A stretch of DNA of 64,000 nt from Methylobacterium sp. E-005 (GCF_022829725.1 NZ_JAKSYG010000105.1:24029-88028); one strand, 5' to 3'; positions 49,022 through 58,152 are shown, counted from the stretch's first letter. The notes: generated from the letters alone by a model not told the origin. Program-made: numbers and translations.

Positions 49022-49087
49022 CCGGCTGAACGGCGGCCAACACGGCATCCAGGGGGCGGTTCAGGCGGCCGGGCGCACTCTCCGGTA

Positions 49088-49540
49088 ATGATGGCCGCGA
49101 TACCCGCGCGCCGGATCACGCCGAGGCCCACCGTGCCCGCCCGTCGTTTCCCCATCCGCATCGGCCTTCTGGCCCTGCTTCTCGCCGCCGGCCCGGCTTT
49201 GGCCGCCGATTTCGACGGCCCCTATCCGCCGGATCATCGCTGGGGCGGCCCGCCCCAGGAGGAGCTGGAGCACCGGCCCCCGCCTCCCCCGCCGCCGCGC
49301 CCCGAGCCGGAGTTCCATCGGCCGCGCTTCACCGCGGCGCCCCCCGAGGCGTGCTGGGAATTCGTCCGGCGCCGGTTCGATCCGGACGGCGCGCCGGTCG
49401 TGCGCCGGGTGCGGGTCTGCGACGAGCCGGGCTTCGACCGCGGCCCGCCCCCGCCGCCTCCGCCCCCGGAGGATGTCCCGCCCCGCCGCTGGGGCGGGCC
49501 GCGCTGGGGCGGTTCACACTGGGATGGGCCGCGCTGGTAG
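49088..49540 (+). CDS. Proline-rich exported protein
   Basis: The 150-residue product has an N-terminal signal peptide (FPIRIGLLALLLAAGPALA) after a basic lead. The mature part is built of Pro runs, with Trp/Gly motifs at the end (RWGGPRWGGSHWDGPRW). A short central block with Cys (PEACWEFVRRRFDPDG and VRRVRVCDEPGF) may form one disulfide. The function is unknown; a cell-envelope role is plausible. Confidence 0.6.
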   Translation: MMAAIPARRITPRPTVPARRFPIRIGLLALLLAAGPALAADFDGPYPPDHRWGGPPQEELEHRPPPPPPPRPEPEFHRPRFTAAPPEACWEFVRRRFDPDGAPVVRRVRVCDEPGFDRGPPPPPPPPEDVPPRRWGGPRWGGSHWDGPRW

Positions 49541-49555
49541 GGCGCGGGGATCGGT

Positions 49556-49732
49556 TCAGATGCGGGCGGGCGCCTTCTTGAGGGCGGCCGCGAAGGCCTT
49601 GAGCTGGCGGTTCAGATCCGCCAGCTCGTTCAGCGCGATGGTCTTGTGACCGTCGCGGACCGCGCGCTCGATATCCTCGACCTGCGAGGCGACGAGGCGG
49701 CGGATGGCGTCGGCAACATGGTGTCGGTTCAT
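49556..49732 (-). CDS. Small helical protein of unknown function
   Basis: The frame encodes 58 residues starting MNRHHVADAIRRLVASQ and ending FAAALKKAPARI. It is strongly helical with charged residues (DIERAVRDGHKTIALNELADL) and has good codon bias. It is convergent with the Pro-rich protein gene, whose stop is 16 bp away. Its small size leaves the call uncertain. Confidence 0.5.
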   Translation of the reverse strand: MNRHHVADAIRRLVASQVEDIERAVRDGHKTIALNELADLNRQLKAFAAALKKAPARI

Positions 49733-49879
49733 CGTTTCGAGCGTCTCGTGGGAACGTCCTGGCGGGCCTCAACGGACGGCCGGAATGCGGCCGTCGACAC
49801 GATCCGGTGATAGGTCGGTAGGCTTAACCGTTGGTGTCCATGGCCGCCGCCGCGCACATCCGATTGTAAGATTTTAGAC

Positions 49880-50275
49880 CTATCTGCGGTCCCGCGTCTC
49901 GCTGCGCCGCATCGGCATCGCGTCGATGGTGGCGAACAGCCTCTGGGGCGGGATCGGCGCCGCGGCGGTGAGCTTGGCGCCCCCGTCCTTGCCGACGAGG
50001 ACGGCCCGAAAGCTGTCGGCCGGCAGCCCGAGCGCGGCGCGCAGCGCTTGCGCCTCGGCGCCGGAGCCCACCGCCTCCAGCACCACCAGATCGCGCTCGG
50101 CGACACCGTCGCGCACCGGACCCAGGGCGGCGCGCTGCGCCTTGAGCTGCGCGTCCGCGGCGTCGGGCGCCGACAGGACCAGCACGCGGACGCGGTCCCG
50201 ATAGGCATCGAGGGGCGCCGCCGAGGCGGTCGCGGTCAGGGCCGCCAATCCAAGGCCGAGTGCCGTTCCGCGCAT
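49880..50275 (-). CDS. DUF4174 domain-containing exported protein
   Basis: The product has 131 residues from MRGTALGLGLAALTATASA, a signal peptide. The mature DUF4174 domain has the thioredoxin-like pattern PLDAYRDRVRVLVLSAPD, and FRAVLVGKDGGAKLT near residue 95, but no CxxC. Members are exported proteins of unknown function. It is divergent from the oxidoreductase gene at 50399. Confidence 0.78.
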   Translation of the reverse strand: MRGTALGLGLAALTATASAAPLDAYRDRVRVLVLSAPDAADAQLKAQRAALGPVRDGVAERDLVVLEAVGSGAEAQALRAALGLPADSFRAVLVGKDGGAKLTAAAPIPPQRLFATIDAMPMRRSETRDRR

Positions 50276-50398
50276 ACCGGGCCTCCGAATCCTGAGACGG
50301 GACAACGCGCGATCCGCCCCGGAGATCGCCCGACGCCGTTGCGGGGGCCGATTGGCGCCCCAGATCCGGACGGGCAGCCAGTCTCCGGGAGTTTACCC

Positions 50399-51415
50399 AT
50401 GACCGCCATGAATCGCCGCATCGTCCTGGCCTCGCGCCCCCACGGCGAGCCGCGCCCCGAGAACTTCCGCCTGGAGGAGGTACCGGCGCCGCAGCCCGGC
50501 CCCGGCCAGGTCCTGCTGCGCACGCGCTGGCTGTCGCTCGATCCCTACATGCGCGGCCGGATGAGCGACGCGAAATCCTATGCGGCGCCCGTGGAGATCG
50601 GCGCGCCGATCACCGCGGAGACGGTGGGCGAGGTCGTGGCCTCGAACCATCCGGACTACGCTGTCGGCGACCTCATCACCGCCTTCGCGGGCTGGCAGAC
50701 GTACTTCGTCACGGACGGCAAGGGCTCGCGCCGGGTCGACCCCGGCGTCGCGCCACCCTCGACGGCTTTGGGCGTGCTCGGGATGCCGGGCATGACGGCC
50801 TATACCGGCCTCCTCAACATCGGCCGGCCGAAGGCCGGCGAAACCGTGGTGGTCGCGGCCGCCGCGGGGCCGGTGGGCTCGCTCGTCGGGCAGATCGCCA
50901 AGCTGAAGGGCGCCCGCGCCGTCGGAATCGCGGGCGGACCGGACAAGTGCCGCTACCTTACCGAGGAACTCGGCTTCGACGCCGCCGTGGACCATCGCGG
51001 CGAGGACCTGCCGGGGGCGCTGGCCGCCGCCTGCCCGAAGGGGATCGACGTCTATTTCGAGAATGTCGGCGGCGCGGTCTTCGCCGCCGTGATGCCGCTG
51101 CTCAACCCCTTCGCGCGGATCCCGGTCTGCGGCCTCGTCTCGGCCTACAACGCCACCGAGGTGCCGGCCGGCCCCGACCGCCTGCCGGGCCTGATGCGCT
51201 CGGTCCTGACCAACCGCCTGCACATCCAGGGCTTCATCGTGTGGGATTTCGCCGATCAGGCCGAGATCTTCCGCACGGAGGTCGGCGGCTGGATCCAGGA
51301 GGGGCGCGTCCGCTACCGCGAGGACGTGGTCGAGGGCCTGGAGAAGGCGCCGGAGGCCTTCATCGGCCTGCTGAAAGGTCGCAATTTCGGCAAGCTGGTC
51401 GTGCGCGTCTCCTGA
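50399..51415 (+). CDS. NADP-dependent oxidoreductase, zinc-independent MDR family
   Basis: The 338-residue product starts MTAMNRRIVLASRPHGEP. It has the leukotriene-B4 dehydrogenase/quinone reductase-like pattern: LSLDPYMRGRMSD near residue 45, MPGMTAYTGLLNIG near residue 120, and the NADP site VVAAAAGPVGSLVGQIAKLKG. No zinc-binding Cys cluster is present. It reduces alpha,beta-unsaturated carbonyls or quinones. It is monocistronic. Confidence 0.88.
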   Translation: MTAMNRRIVLASRPHGEPRPENFRLEEVPAPQPGPGQVLLRTRWLSLDPYMRGRMSDAKSYAAPVEIGAPITAETVGEVVASNHPDYAVGDLITAFAGWQTYFVTDGKGSRRVDPGVAPPSTALGVLGMPGMTAYTGLLNIGRPKAGETVVVAAAAGPVGSLVGQIAKLKGARAVGIAGGPDKCRYLTEELGFDAAVDHRGEDLPGALAAACPKGIDVYFENVGGAVFAAVMPLLNPFARIPVCGLVSAYNATEVPAGPDRLPGLMRSVLTNRLHIQGFIVWDFADQAEIFRTEVGGWIQEGRVRYREDVVEGLEKAPEAFIGLLKGRNFGKLVVRVS

Positions 51416-51435
51416 CGCCGCTTGCTGCCGTCCTG

Positions 51436-51450
51436 GAACAGATATAGAAC
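51436..51450. promoter_or_regulatory. SOS box (LexA site) upstream of ssb
   Basis: GAAC-N7-GAAC is the alphaproteobacterial LexA-binding consensus and is found here without mismatch. It lies 133 bp before the ssb start, in a short gap after the oxidoreductase gene. It implies DNA-damage induction of ssb. Confidence 0.8.
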
Positions 51451-51582
51451 ATGCAGATCCGACGGCGCTGCGGAAAGCGGGCACAAACCCTCACCGCAGG
51501 TTGCCGCTCCGGAGGCCCGGGCGCATGGTTCGCGCGCCGCCGGGCCGATGCCCTGTGAGATCCGTACGATAAGGAGAGAGCG

Positions 51583-52167
51583 ATGGCGGGCAGCGTCAAC
51601 AAGGTGATTCTGGTGGGCAATCTCGGGCGCGATCCCGAGATGCGCCGCCTCGGCTCGGGCGACCCGGTGTGCAACCTGCGGATCGCCACCTCGGAGTCGT
51701 GGAAGGACAAGGCGAGCGGCGAGCGCAAGGAGAAGACCGAGTGGCACTCGGTCGTGATCTACAACGACAACCTCGCCCGCGTGGCCGAGCAGTACCTGCG
51801 CAAGGGCTCGAAGGTCTATATCGAGGGCCAGCTCCAGACCCGGAAGTGGACCGACAATTCCGGCGTCGAGAAGTACACGACCGAGGTGGTGCTCCAGCGC
51901 TTCCGCGGCGAGATGACGATCCTCGACGGGCGTGGCGGCGGTGGCGGCGGCGACTTCGCCGGCGAGGATGAGGGTGGCGGGCAGATCAGCCGCGGCGGCG
52001 ATTTCGGCGGTGGCCGGGGCGGTGACCGCGGCGGCGATTTCGGCGGCGGCGGCGGCGGCCGCTCACAGGGCGGCGAGCGCCGTCCGGCTCCGGCCTCCTC
52101 GGGCGGCGGCGGTGGCGGCGGTGGCAGCCGCGGTGGCTACGACCTCGACGACGACATCCCGTTCTAG
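51583..52167 (+). CDS. ssb: Single-stranded DNA-binding protein
   Basis: The product has 194 residues from [20 protein letters not shown]. The OB fold spans ~110 residues ([34 protein letters not shown]). A long Gly-rich linker follows, and the acidic tip DDDIPF binds partner proteins. GGAGAG precedes the ATG. An SOS box lies upstream. Confidence 0.97.
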   Translation: MAGSVNKVILVGNLGRDPEMRRLGSGDPVCNLRIATSESWKDKASGERKEKTEWHSVVIYNDNLARVAEQYLRKGSKVYIEGQLQTRKWTDNSGVEKYTTEVVLQRFRGEMTILDGRGGGGGGDFAGEDEGGGQISRGGDFGGGRGGDRGGDFGGGGGGRSQGGERRPAPASSGGGGGGGGSRGGYDLDDDIPF

Positions 52168-52243
52168 GCCGCGTCGCAGGATAAGCATCCGTCCCAGCCC
52201 ACTTACCGTGGTTGCGGGCGCCCGAGGATACCGGGCAAGCACG

Positions 52244-52353
52244 CTCTCCTCCCCCTCGCGGGGAGGAGTTGAAGGTGGGGATGGTGCAGACAGCACCGAT
52301 GCACTCGATCCTGCACCACCCCCACCCCTGCCCCCTCCCCGCAAGGGGGAGGC
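52244..52353. repeat. Intergenic inverted-repeat element after ssb
   Basis: The element has two GC-rich hairpin ends (CTCCCCCTCGCGGGGAG-like and CCCTCCCCGCAAGGGGGAGG). They flank longer imperfect inverted arms around GGTGGGGATGGTGCAG and its complement CTGCACCACCCCCACC. It fills most of the gap between ssb and the hlyD-type gene (52168-52457). No gene is supported there. Confidence 0.65.
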
Positions 52354-52457
52354 GATCTTTTCTCAATTGTTTCACAGGAACGCTGTGCGAACCCTTCCGC
52401 GGGTTCCCGGGTCGCAGTCCACTTGCGCTCCATGCGCCCAGCAAAACGGTCGGCGCG

Positions 52458-53786
52458 CTACTTCTCGCGAAACGCGCGCCGCGCCTGATCGACGAGGGGC
52501 TTCGTCAGGTAGGACAGGACCGTCCGGTCGGCCGTCCGGATGAACGCCTCCACGGGCATGCCGGGCATCAGCTTGGCCCCGTCGAGCTTGGCGAGCTCGT
52601 CCTTCGTCACGCCCAGCCGGACGAGATAATAAAAACTGCCGGTCCGCTTGTCTTCGCTCACATCGGCGGCGATGCGCGTGACGCGGCCGTTCAGCTCCGG
52701 CGTCGTCCGCTGGTCGAAGCTCGGGAGGCGCAGGCCCGCGGCTTGACCGGTCTGGAGCCGATCGATGTCCTGGGGCGCGACGCGGACTTCCGCCACGAGC
52801 GAATCGGCGGTCGGGACGATCAGCATGATCGGCTCGCCCGGGGCGATCACGCCGCCCCGGGTGTGGACCGCGAGTTCGTGCACGTAGCCGGTCTGCGGCG
52901 CGCGGATCTCGATGCGCTGGAGCTGGTCGAAGGCGGTGATCTTCTGCTCCATCAGCGTCGCCGCCTTGGCGCGGTTCTCGGCCAGCTCCTTGCCGACCTC
53001 GCTGCGCAGGTTCTGCTCGAGCTGGAGGATCTGCAATTCGGTCTCGGAGACCTTGCCCCGGGTCTGCGCGATGGTGGCCACGAGGATTCCGCGCTCGCCC
53101 TTCAGGCGGGACATGTCGCGCTGGAGGCTGGTGAGCCGCGTCAGCTGGATCAGGTTCTTCTTCCAGAGTTCCTCGACGCCCGCGTATTCCCGGCCGATGA
53201 TCGCGGTCTCCTGCTCCTTGGCGGCGGCCTGCTCGACCAGACCCTTGATCTCCTCGTTGAGCTGCCCGACCCGCTCGCGTAGCTGCGCCTTCTGGCCCTG
53301 CAGCGCGTCCCGGCGGAAGCGGAACAGCTTGCGCTCCCCGTCGACGATCCGCCCGACCTCCGGCCCGGCCGTGGTGAGCTCGGGCGGGATCACGAGATCC
53401 GGGCGGCCGTCGCGCTCCGCCTCCAGGCGGGCGTTGCGGGCGGCGATCTCCCACAGGCTCTTGGTGACGCTGTCGTAGGTGGCGCGTGCCGCCGTCGCAT
53501 CGAGGCGCACCAGCAGGTCGCCGGCCCGGACGCGGTCGCCCTCCTGGACCGGCAATTCGGCCACGACGCCGCCGGTCGGATGCTGGACCTTCTTGATGTT
53601 GCTCTCGACCACGAGCGAGCCGGACGCGATGATGGCGCCCGACAGCTCCGTCGATGCGGTCCAGGCCCCCACCCCCAGGGCCACGCCGATCACGGCGGCC
53701 ACGCCGAGGATGTGTCGGCGCAGGGAGCGGCGCGTTCCGGCGGTCGGATCGGAATCGGGCCCGGTGGGATCAGGCTGCGTCGTCAT
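52458..53786 (-). CDS. HlyD family type I secretion periplasmic adaptor
   Basis: The product has 442 residues from MTTQPDPTGPDSDPT. It has one N-terminal membrane segment (ILGVAAVIGVALGVGAWTAS) and a lipoyl-like half-motif (GGVVAELPVQEGDRVRAGD). A long coiled coil (about residues 130-290) and the C-terminal beta-barrel (EVRVAPQDIDRLQTGQAAGL) follow. Its ATG overlaps the stop of the upstream ABC exporter gene by 4 bp. It links the exporter to an outer-membrane TolC-type channel, not found in the window. Confidence 0.93.
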   Translation of the reverse strand: MTTQPDPTGPDSDPTAGTRRSLRRHILGVAAVIGVALGVGAWTASTELSGAIIASGSLVVESNIKKVQHPTGGVVAELPVQEGDRVRAGDLLVRLDATAARATYDSVTKSLWEIAARNARLEAERDGRPDLVIPPELTTAGPEVGRIVDGERKLFRFRRDALQGQKAQLRERVGQLNEEIKGLVEQAAAKEQETAIIGREYAGVEELWKKNLIQLTRLTSLQRDMSRLKGERGILVATIAQTRGKVSETELQILQLEQNLRSEVGKELAENRAKAATLMEQKITAFDQLQRIEIRAPQTGYVHELAVHTRGGVIAPGEPIMLIVPTADSLVAEVRVAPQDIDRLQTGQAAGLRLPSFDQRTTPELNGRVTRIAADVSEDKRTGSFYYLVRLGVTKDELAKLDGAKLMPGMPVEAFIRTADRTVLSYLTKPLVDQARRAFREK

Positions 53787-55510
53787 GCGACCCTCGTGGG
53801 TGTCTGGCGGGTCAGGGCGCCGAGCTTCGCCAGGACCTCGTCGCGCGGCCCGTGCAGCTGGACGCGCCCGTCGCCGAGGACCAGGATCCGGTCGACCGCC
53901 GCCAGGGCGCTCGGCCGGTGCGCGACCACCACCACGATGCCGCCGCGGGCGCGCACGCCCTGGACGGCCGCCGACAGGGCCCGGTCGCCATCGACGTCGA
54001 GGTTGGAATTCGGCTCGTCGAGGACGACCAGGAAGGGGTCGCCGTAGAGGGCTCGCGCGAGGGCGATCCGCTGGCGCTGGCCGCCGGACAGCCCGAGCCC
54101 GCCGGCACCGCCGACCCGGGCGTCGTAGCCCCCCGGCAGCCGGAGCACGACCTCGTGGACGCCCGCGGCCTTGGCGGCGGCGAGCAGGGCCTCGGGATCG
54201 GGCGCGGGATCGAAGCGGGTGATGTTCTCGGCAATCGTGCCGTCGAACATCTCGGTATCCTGCGGCAGGTAGCCGATTGCGCGTCCGAGGTCGTCGGAAT
54301 CCCATTGGTCCAGAGCAGCGCCGTCGAGGCGGATCACGCCCCGGCTCGGCCGCGCCAGCCCGACCAGGGCCCGGGCGAAGGTCGATTTTCCGGAGCCGCT
54401 GGCGCCGATCACGCCTAGTGCGCTGCCGGGGGCGAGGGCGACGTTCACGTCGTGCAGCACGAGGGTGTCGGTGCCCGGTATCGCGATCGAGAGGGCCGTC
54501 ACGCGCAGGCTCTCGCGCGGGGCCGGCAGGGGCGTCGGAACAGCCGGCTCCCGCGGGGGCAGGAAGGCGGTGAGGCGGCCCCAGGCCTGACGGGCGGCCG
54601 TGAACGACTTCCAGTTGGCGATGGCGAGATCGACCGGCGCGAGCGCCCGGGCCGACAGGATCGTGGCGGCGAGCATCACCCCGGCGGTCGCCTCCGCGCG
54701 CACCACCAGGAGCGCCCCGAGGCCAAGGATGCCGGATTGCAGCAGCGTGCGCAGCAGGCGCGCCGTCGTGCCGAAGCCGATGGCGAGGTCGTTGCCCCGG
54801 GTCGCCACGTCGAGGTTGCGGCGGGTCCGGACCTGCCACAGGGCCGCGATGCGGGCGCGCATCCCGAGGGCCGAGAGCAGCGGCGCGGTCCGGTGCGCCA
54901 TGTCGGTGAGGGATCGGCGCTCGCCCGCCACGCGGACGGCCTCCTGGGTGATTGCGGCCGAGGCCCAGTCGGTCAGGATCGTCAGCCCGCACAGGAACAG
55001 GGCGCCCCCGGCGATCGCCGCCCCGAGCCAGGGATGGAACAGGAAGCAGACCGCGACGTAGAGCGGCACCCAGGGCAGGTCGAAGAAGGCGCTCACCGCC
55101 ATGCTCGACACGAAGCCGCGCACGGTCTCGAGGTCGCGCAGGGCCTGGGGTCCCGCGTCGCTGCGCGGCATCTCGGAGCCGCGGGCGAGCAGGGTGCGGA
55201 AGATCCGATGCCCCAGGCGCTCGTCGATGAGGCGGCCGAACCGCGACAGGATCCGCGCGCGGAAGATCTCGAGGATGCTCTGGATCACCAGCAGCATGAG
55301 CGTGATACCGGCGAGGCCGACCAGCGTGGCGATGCTCCGGCTCGGCAACACCCGGTCGTAGACCTGCAGCATGAAGATCGGGGCGGTCAGCATCAGCAGG
55401 TTGATGAGGCCGCTGACGGCCATCACGGTGATCAGGCAGGCGCGCCCGGCCCGGAGGGCGGCCCAGAACTCGCGACGCCTCGCAACACGCAGCACGCGCT
55501 CGTCGGTCAC
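53783..55510 (-). CDS. Type I secretion ABC exporter (PrtD-like)
   Basis: The product has 575 residues from a GTG. Six membrane segments (residues ~20-300) are followed by an ABC ATPase: Walker A GASGSGKSTFARALVG, signature LGLSGGQRQRIALARAL and Walker B LVVLDEPNSNLD. There is no C39 peptidase domain, so substrates with C-terminal uncleaved signals are expected. It lies just downstream of the repeat-protein gene and overlaps the adaptor gene. Confidence 0.94.
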   Translation of the reverse strand: MTDERVLRVARRREFWAALRAGRACLITVMAVSGLINLLMLTAPIFMLQVYDRVLPSRSIATLVGLAGITLMLLVIQSILEIFRARILSRFGRLIDERLGHRIFRTLLARGSEMPRSDAGPQALRDLETVRGFVSSMAVSAFFDLPWVPLYVAVCFLFHPWLGAAIAGGALFLCGLTILTDWASAAITQEAVRVAGERRSLTDMAHRTAPLLSALGMRARIAALWQVRTRRNLDVATRGNDLAIGFGTTARLLRTLLQSGILGLGALLVVRAEATAGVMLAATILSARALAPVDLAIANWKSFTAARQAWGRLTAFLPPREPAVPTPLPAPRESLRVTALSIAIPGTDTLVLHDVNVALAPGSALGVIGASGSGKSTFARALVGLARPSRGVIRLDGAALDQWDSDDLGRAIGYLPQDTEMFDGTIAENITRFDPAPDPEALLAAAKAAGVHEVVLRLPGGYDARVGGAGGLGLSGGQRQRIALARALYGDPFLVVLDEPNSNLDVDGDRALSAAVQGVRARGGIVVVVAHRPSALAAVDRILVLGDGRVQLHGPRDEVLAKLGALTRQTPTRVA

Positions 55511-55553
55511 AGGTTTGTCCCCGGATTCTCGGTGTGGCGCGACGACGATGGCG

Positions 55554-55579
55554 GCCCCCGCCGCGGCTGCGGCGGGGGC
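55554..55579 (-). terminator. Hairpin between the repeat-protein gene and its exporter
   Basis: A perfect 11-bp stem, GCCCCCGCCGC/GCGGCGGGGGC, with a 4-nt loop lies 8 bp after the repeat-protein stop. No T tract follows. It could limit readthrough into the exporter genes or stabilise the upstream mRNA. Confidence 0.6.
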
Positions 55580-55587
55580 GCTTGGCC

Positions 55588-57762
55588 TTACAGCCCGAGC
55601 AGGTGCAGGCCGCTCGTGGTCGTGTGCGGGGTCGGGTCGGTGTGCTGGACGTCGGCGTGCCCGCCGAGATCGAGCGTGGCGATCCCGAGATCGACGCTGG
55701 CGCCGTGGGACGCCCCGGCATCGGCCGAGGACGCCGTCGTGGTCGGGATGGCGTCGGCGAGCTGGCCGACCAGGGCATCGGCGCCGCCGCTGTTGGTCTG
55801 CGGCAGCTGGATGCTGTCGCCGCTCAAGAGGTTCGCCGTCGCCAGGCTCGGCTGATCGGCGCCCACCGAAACCGCGCTCACCTCAACGGTGTGGGCCGGA
55901 TCGGCGGCGGGCGTCAGGATCGCGGCGTCCGCCACCGGCGCCGTGGTTGTCGGGCCCGCGGACACGTCGACCAGCGGGTGTGTCCCGGTGCCGGTCTCGC
56001 CCGTCGTGCCGCCGGTCAGGCCACCGAGCAGGGTGCCGGCCGGATTGCCTCCCGTTCCGGACACGGCCGAGCCGAGCGCCGTCGTCACGGGGGCCAGGAC
56101 GCCGTCGAGCCCCGTGCCCGATCCCTGTCCGCCGTCGGTGACCGCGGGAATGAGGCCCGTCACCGCGCCCAGGACGCCGCCCGCCGCATCCGCGACATGC
56201 CCGGCATCGCTCACGACCTGCCCCGTGGCCGGCACGCCGTTCCCGGTCAGCACGGACCCAGGCAGGTTGACCACGTCGGTGACGAGGTTGGTCGACTCGC
56301 CGAGTTCGCCGAGGCCGGCCGTGTTGCCGAGATTGATGACGGAATGGAGCGGGTCGTTCAGCAGCGGCACGTCGTGGCCGACCTGTTCCAGGCCCGCATG
56401 GACGGCGTCGATCAGCGTGTTGGCGACGTCGCCGACCGGCTGAAGCGGCGCGCCGGCGCCGAGCAGACTGCCGGTCACGCCCTGGCCATCGCCGGTCACG
56501 CCGCCGAGAAGACCGGCGAGCGGGCTCGCGGCATGGTCGCCGAGCAGGCCGTCCACCGTGGCGGTCACCGGCGTGAGGAGGCTGCCGACAGCCGGGATGC
56601 CGGTCCCGCCGCCGCCGAGGCCGCCGACGATACCGGTCACCCCGTCGACGAGGCCCCCGGCGGCCTGCGTCACCGCGCCGACATCGCCGAGGATCGGCGA
56701 CACCGCGCCGAGCCCCTGGCCGCCCAGTACGTCGCCGGGCAGGCCGACCACGTCGGTGAGGAGGTTTCCGCCCTCGCCGATATGGCCCAGGCCGACCGTC
56801 TCGCCAAGGTTGGTCAGGCCATGGATGGCATCGTTCAGCAGGGGCATCGCATGGCCGAAATCCTCGAGGGTCATGTGGAGGTCGAGGATGGCGGTGTTCG
56901 CGAGGTTCGTGACCGGCGCGAGTAGCCCGTCCGACGCCAGCAGGTTGCTGCCGCTGACGGCCCCCGTGGCGGAGGCGAGCAGCGTGTCGGTCGCCCCGAG
57001 GACATGGCCGAGGTCGGACAGGACGGGATCCGCCGAGGCGAGGCCGCCACCGTTCAGGATCGATCCGGGGACCGAGAGGGTATCGGTGAGGAGATTGCCC
57101 GGCTCGCCGAGATAGCCGAGCCCGGCCGTCTCGCCGAGGCCCGTGACCGCGTGGATCGGCGCGTTGAGTTCGGGGGTCGAATGGCCGACATCCTCGAGCG
57201 TCGTATGGAGATCAAGCACCGTCTGGTTGAGGATCTCGGTCGCCGGCGTGAGGACGCTGCCGGAGCCGACCAGGCCGTTGCCCGGGGATGGCACCGCGGC
57301 GACCGCGTCGAGCAGCGTATTGGCCGCGTCGGTGACGTGGCTGGCATCGGTCAGGAGCGGCGCGGCGGTCCCGACGCCGGCCGGATTCGCGGCGGCGCCC
57401 GACAGATCGGTGATCAGGTTGCCGGCCTCGCCGATGTGACCCAGGCCGATCGTCTCACCGAGATTGGTGAGCCCGTGCAGGGGTCCGTTCAGCGGCGCGA
57501 CCTCATGACCGGTCGTCTCGAGCTGCGCATGGGTATCGAGGACGATCGTATTGGCCGTCTCGGCCAGCGTGTCGGGGAGGATCGAGCCGCCCTCGCCTCC
57601 GGTGACGGAGCTCACGGCCCCCTCGATCTGCGAGGCGATGGGCCCGAGGCTCGCGAGCTGGCCGGTCGAGAGCGCGGTGGACGAAAGCAATGCGCCCGGA
57701 CCGACGAGCCATTCGAGGGATCGCGTGGCCGGGCTGAGGATGGCGAGGGGGGATGACGACAT
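55588..57762 (-). CDS. Large repeat protein, probable type I secretion substrate
   Basis: The 724-residue product starts MSSSPLAILSP (GGAGG five bases upstream of the ATG). It is built of repeats around a motif of the form LNxxxHxxxNLGETxGLGxxGExxNLxTD. Four copies begin near residues 91, 199, 309 and 468, with a period close to 110. There is no cysteine, no classical signal peptide and no GGxGxDxxx RTX motif. The ~160-residue C-terminal region is unique and ends in a hydrophobic tip (GLHLLGL), as expected for an ABC-exported protein. It lies first in a unit with the exporter and adaptor genes. The secretion route is inferred from context. Confidence 0.75.
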   Translation of the reverse strand: MSSSPLAILSPATRSLEWLVGPGALLSSTALSTGQLASLGPIASQIEGAVSSVTGGEGGSILPDTLAETANTIVLDTHAQLETTGHEVAPLNGPLHGLTNLGETIGLGHIGEAGNLITDLSGAAANPAGVGTAAPLLTDASHVTDAANTLLDAVAAVPSPGNGLVGSGSVLTPATEILNQTVLDLHTTLEDVGHSTPELNAPIHAVTGLGETAGLGYLGEPGNLLTDTLSVPGSILNGGGLASADPVLSDLGHVLGATDTLLASATGAVSGSNLLASDGLLAPVTNLANTAILDLHMTLEDFGHAMPLLNDAIHGLTNLGETVGLGHIGEGGNLLTDVVGLPGDVLGGQGLGAVSPILGDVGAVTQAAGGLVDGVTGIVGGLGGGGTGIPAVGSLLTPVTATVDGLLGDHAASPLAGLLGGVTGDGQGVTGSLLGAGAPLQPVGDVANTLIDAVHAGLEQVGHDVPLLNDPLHSVINLGNTAGLGELGESTNLVTDVVNLPGSVLTGNGVPATGQVVSDAGHVADAAGGVLGAVTGLIPAVTDGGQGSGTGLDGVLAPVTTALGSAVSGTGGNPAGTLLGGLTGGTTGETGTGTHPLVDVSAGPTTTAPVADAAILTPAADPAHTVEVSAVSVGADQPSLATANLLSGDSIQLPQTNSGGADALVGQLADAIPTTTASSADAGASHGASVDLGIATLDLGGHADVQHTDPTPHTTTSGLHLLGL

Positions 57763-58152
57763 GAGCACCTCCGGTTTTGCGGTGTAACCGGAGATGCAAT
57801 CTTTGGTTGCGGCGCCCTGCGTCTGTGGTTAAAACCAGGTTAGTTAAATGTGACTTCTAATTGTATTTTAGCGAAAATTCAGGGCATCCAGGGCGTATGA
57901 ACGCCGTCCCGGCAGTGGCGTCTGTCCGATGATCCGAATTCGCGACTTTCTACTGCTGCGTGCATCTAAAACCACGCGGACAGGGCGAGCCGTGCAGCCA
58001 CCACACCCGTAGTCCGGGCCATGGACGGCGTCCCGCTGCCAACCGTGGATTTCGCCACTGCCCTGGCCCGCGCCTGATCCGCCCCCGCGGGGCCTGCCTC
58101 CCCCGCGGACCATGCGCGCCGCAAGCTTTGCCTTTCGGGTGCTGCCCGGTCC
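57763..58152. other. AT-rich regulatory gap before the secretion cassette
   Basis: This 390-bp region separates the repeat-protein gene from the metallophosphoesterase gene. Bases ~57825-57890 are much richer in A/T than their surroundings. A CtrA-like site TTAA-N7-TTAG lies at 57829-57843, one base from the consensus. No gene is supported. Confidence 0.5.
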
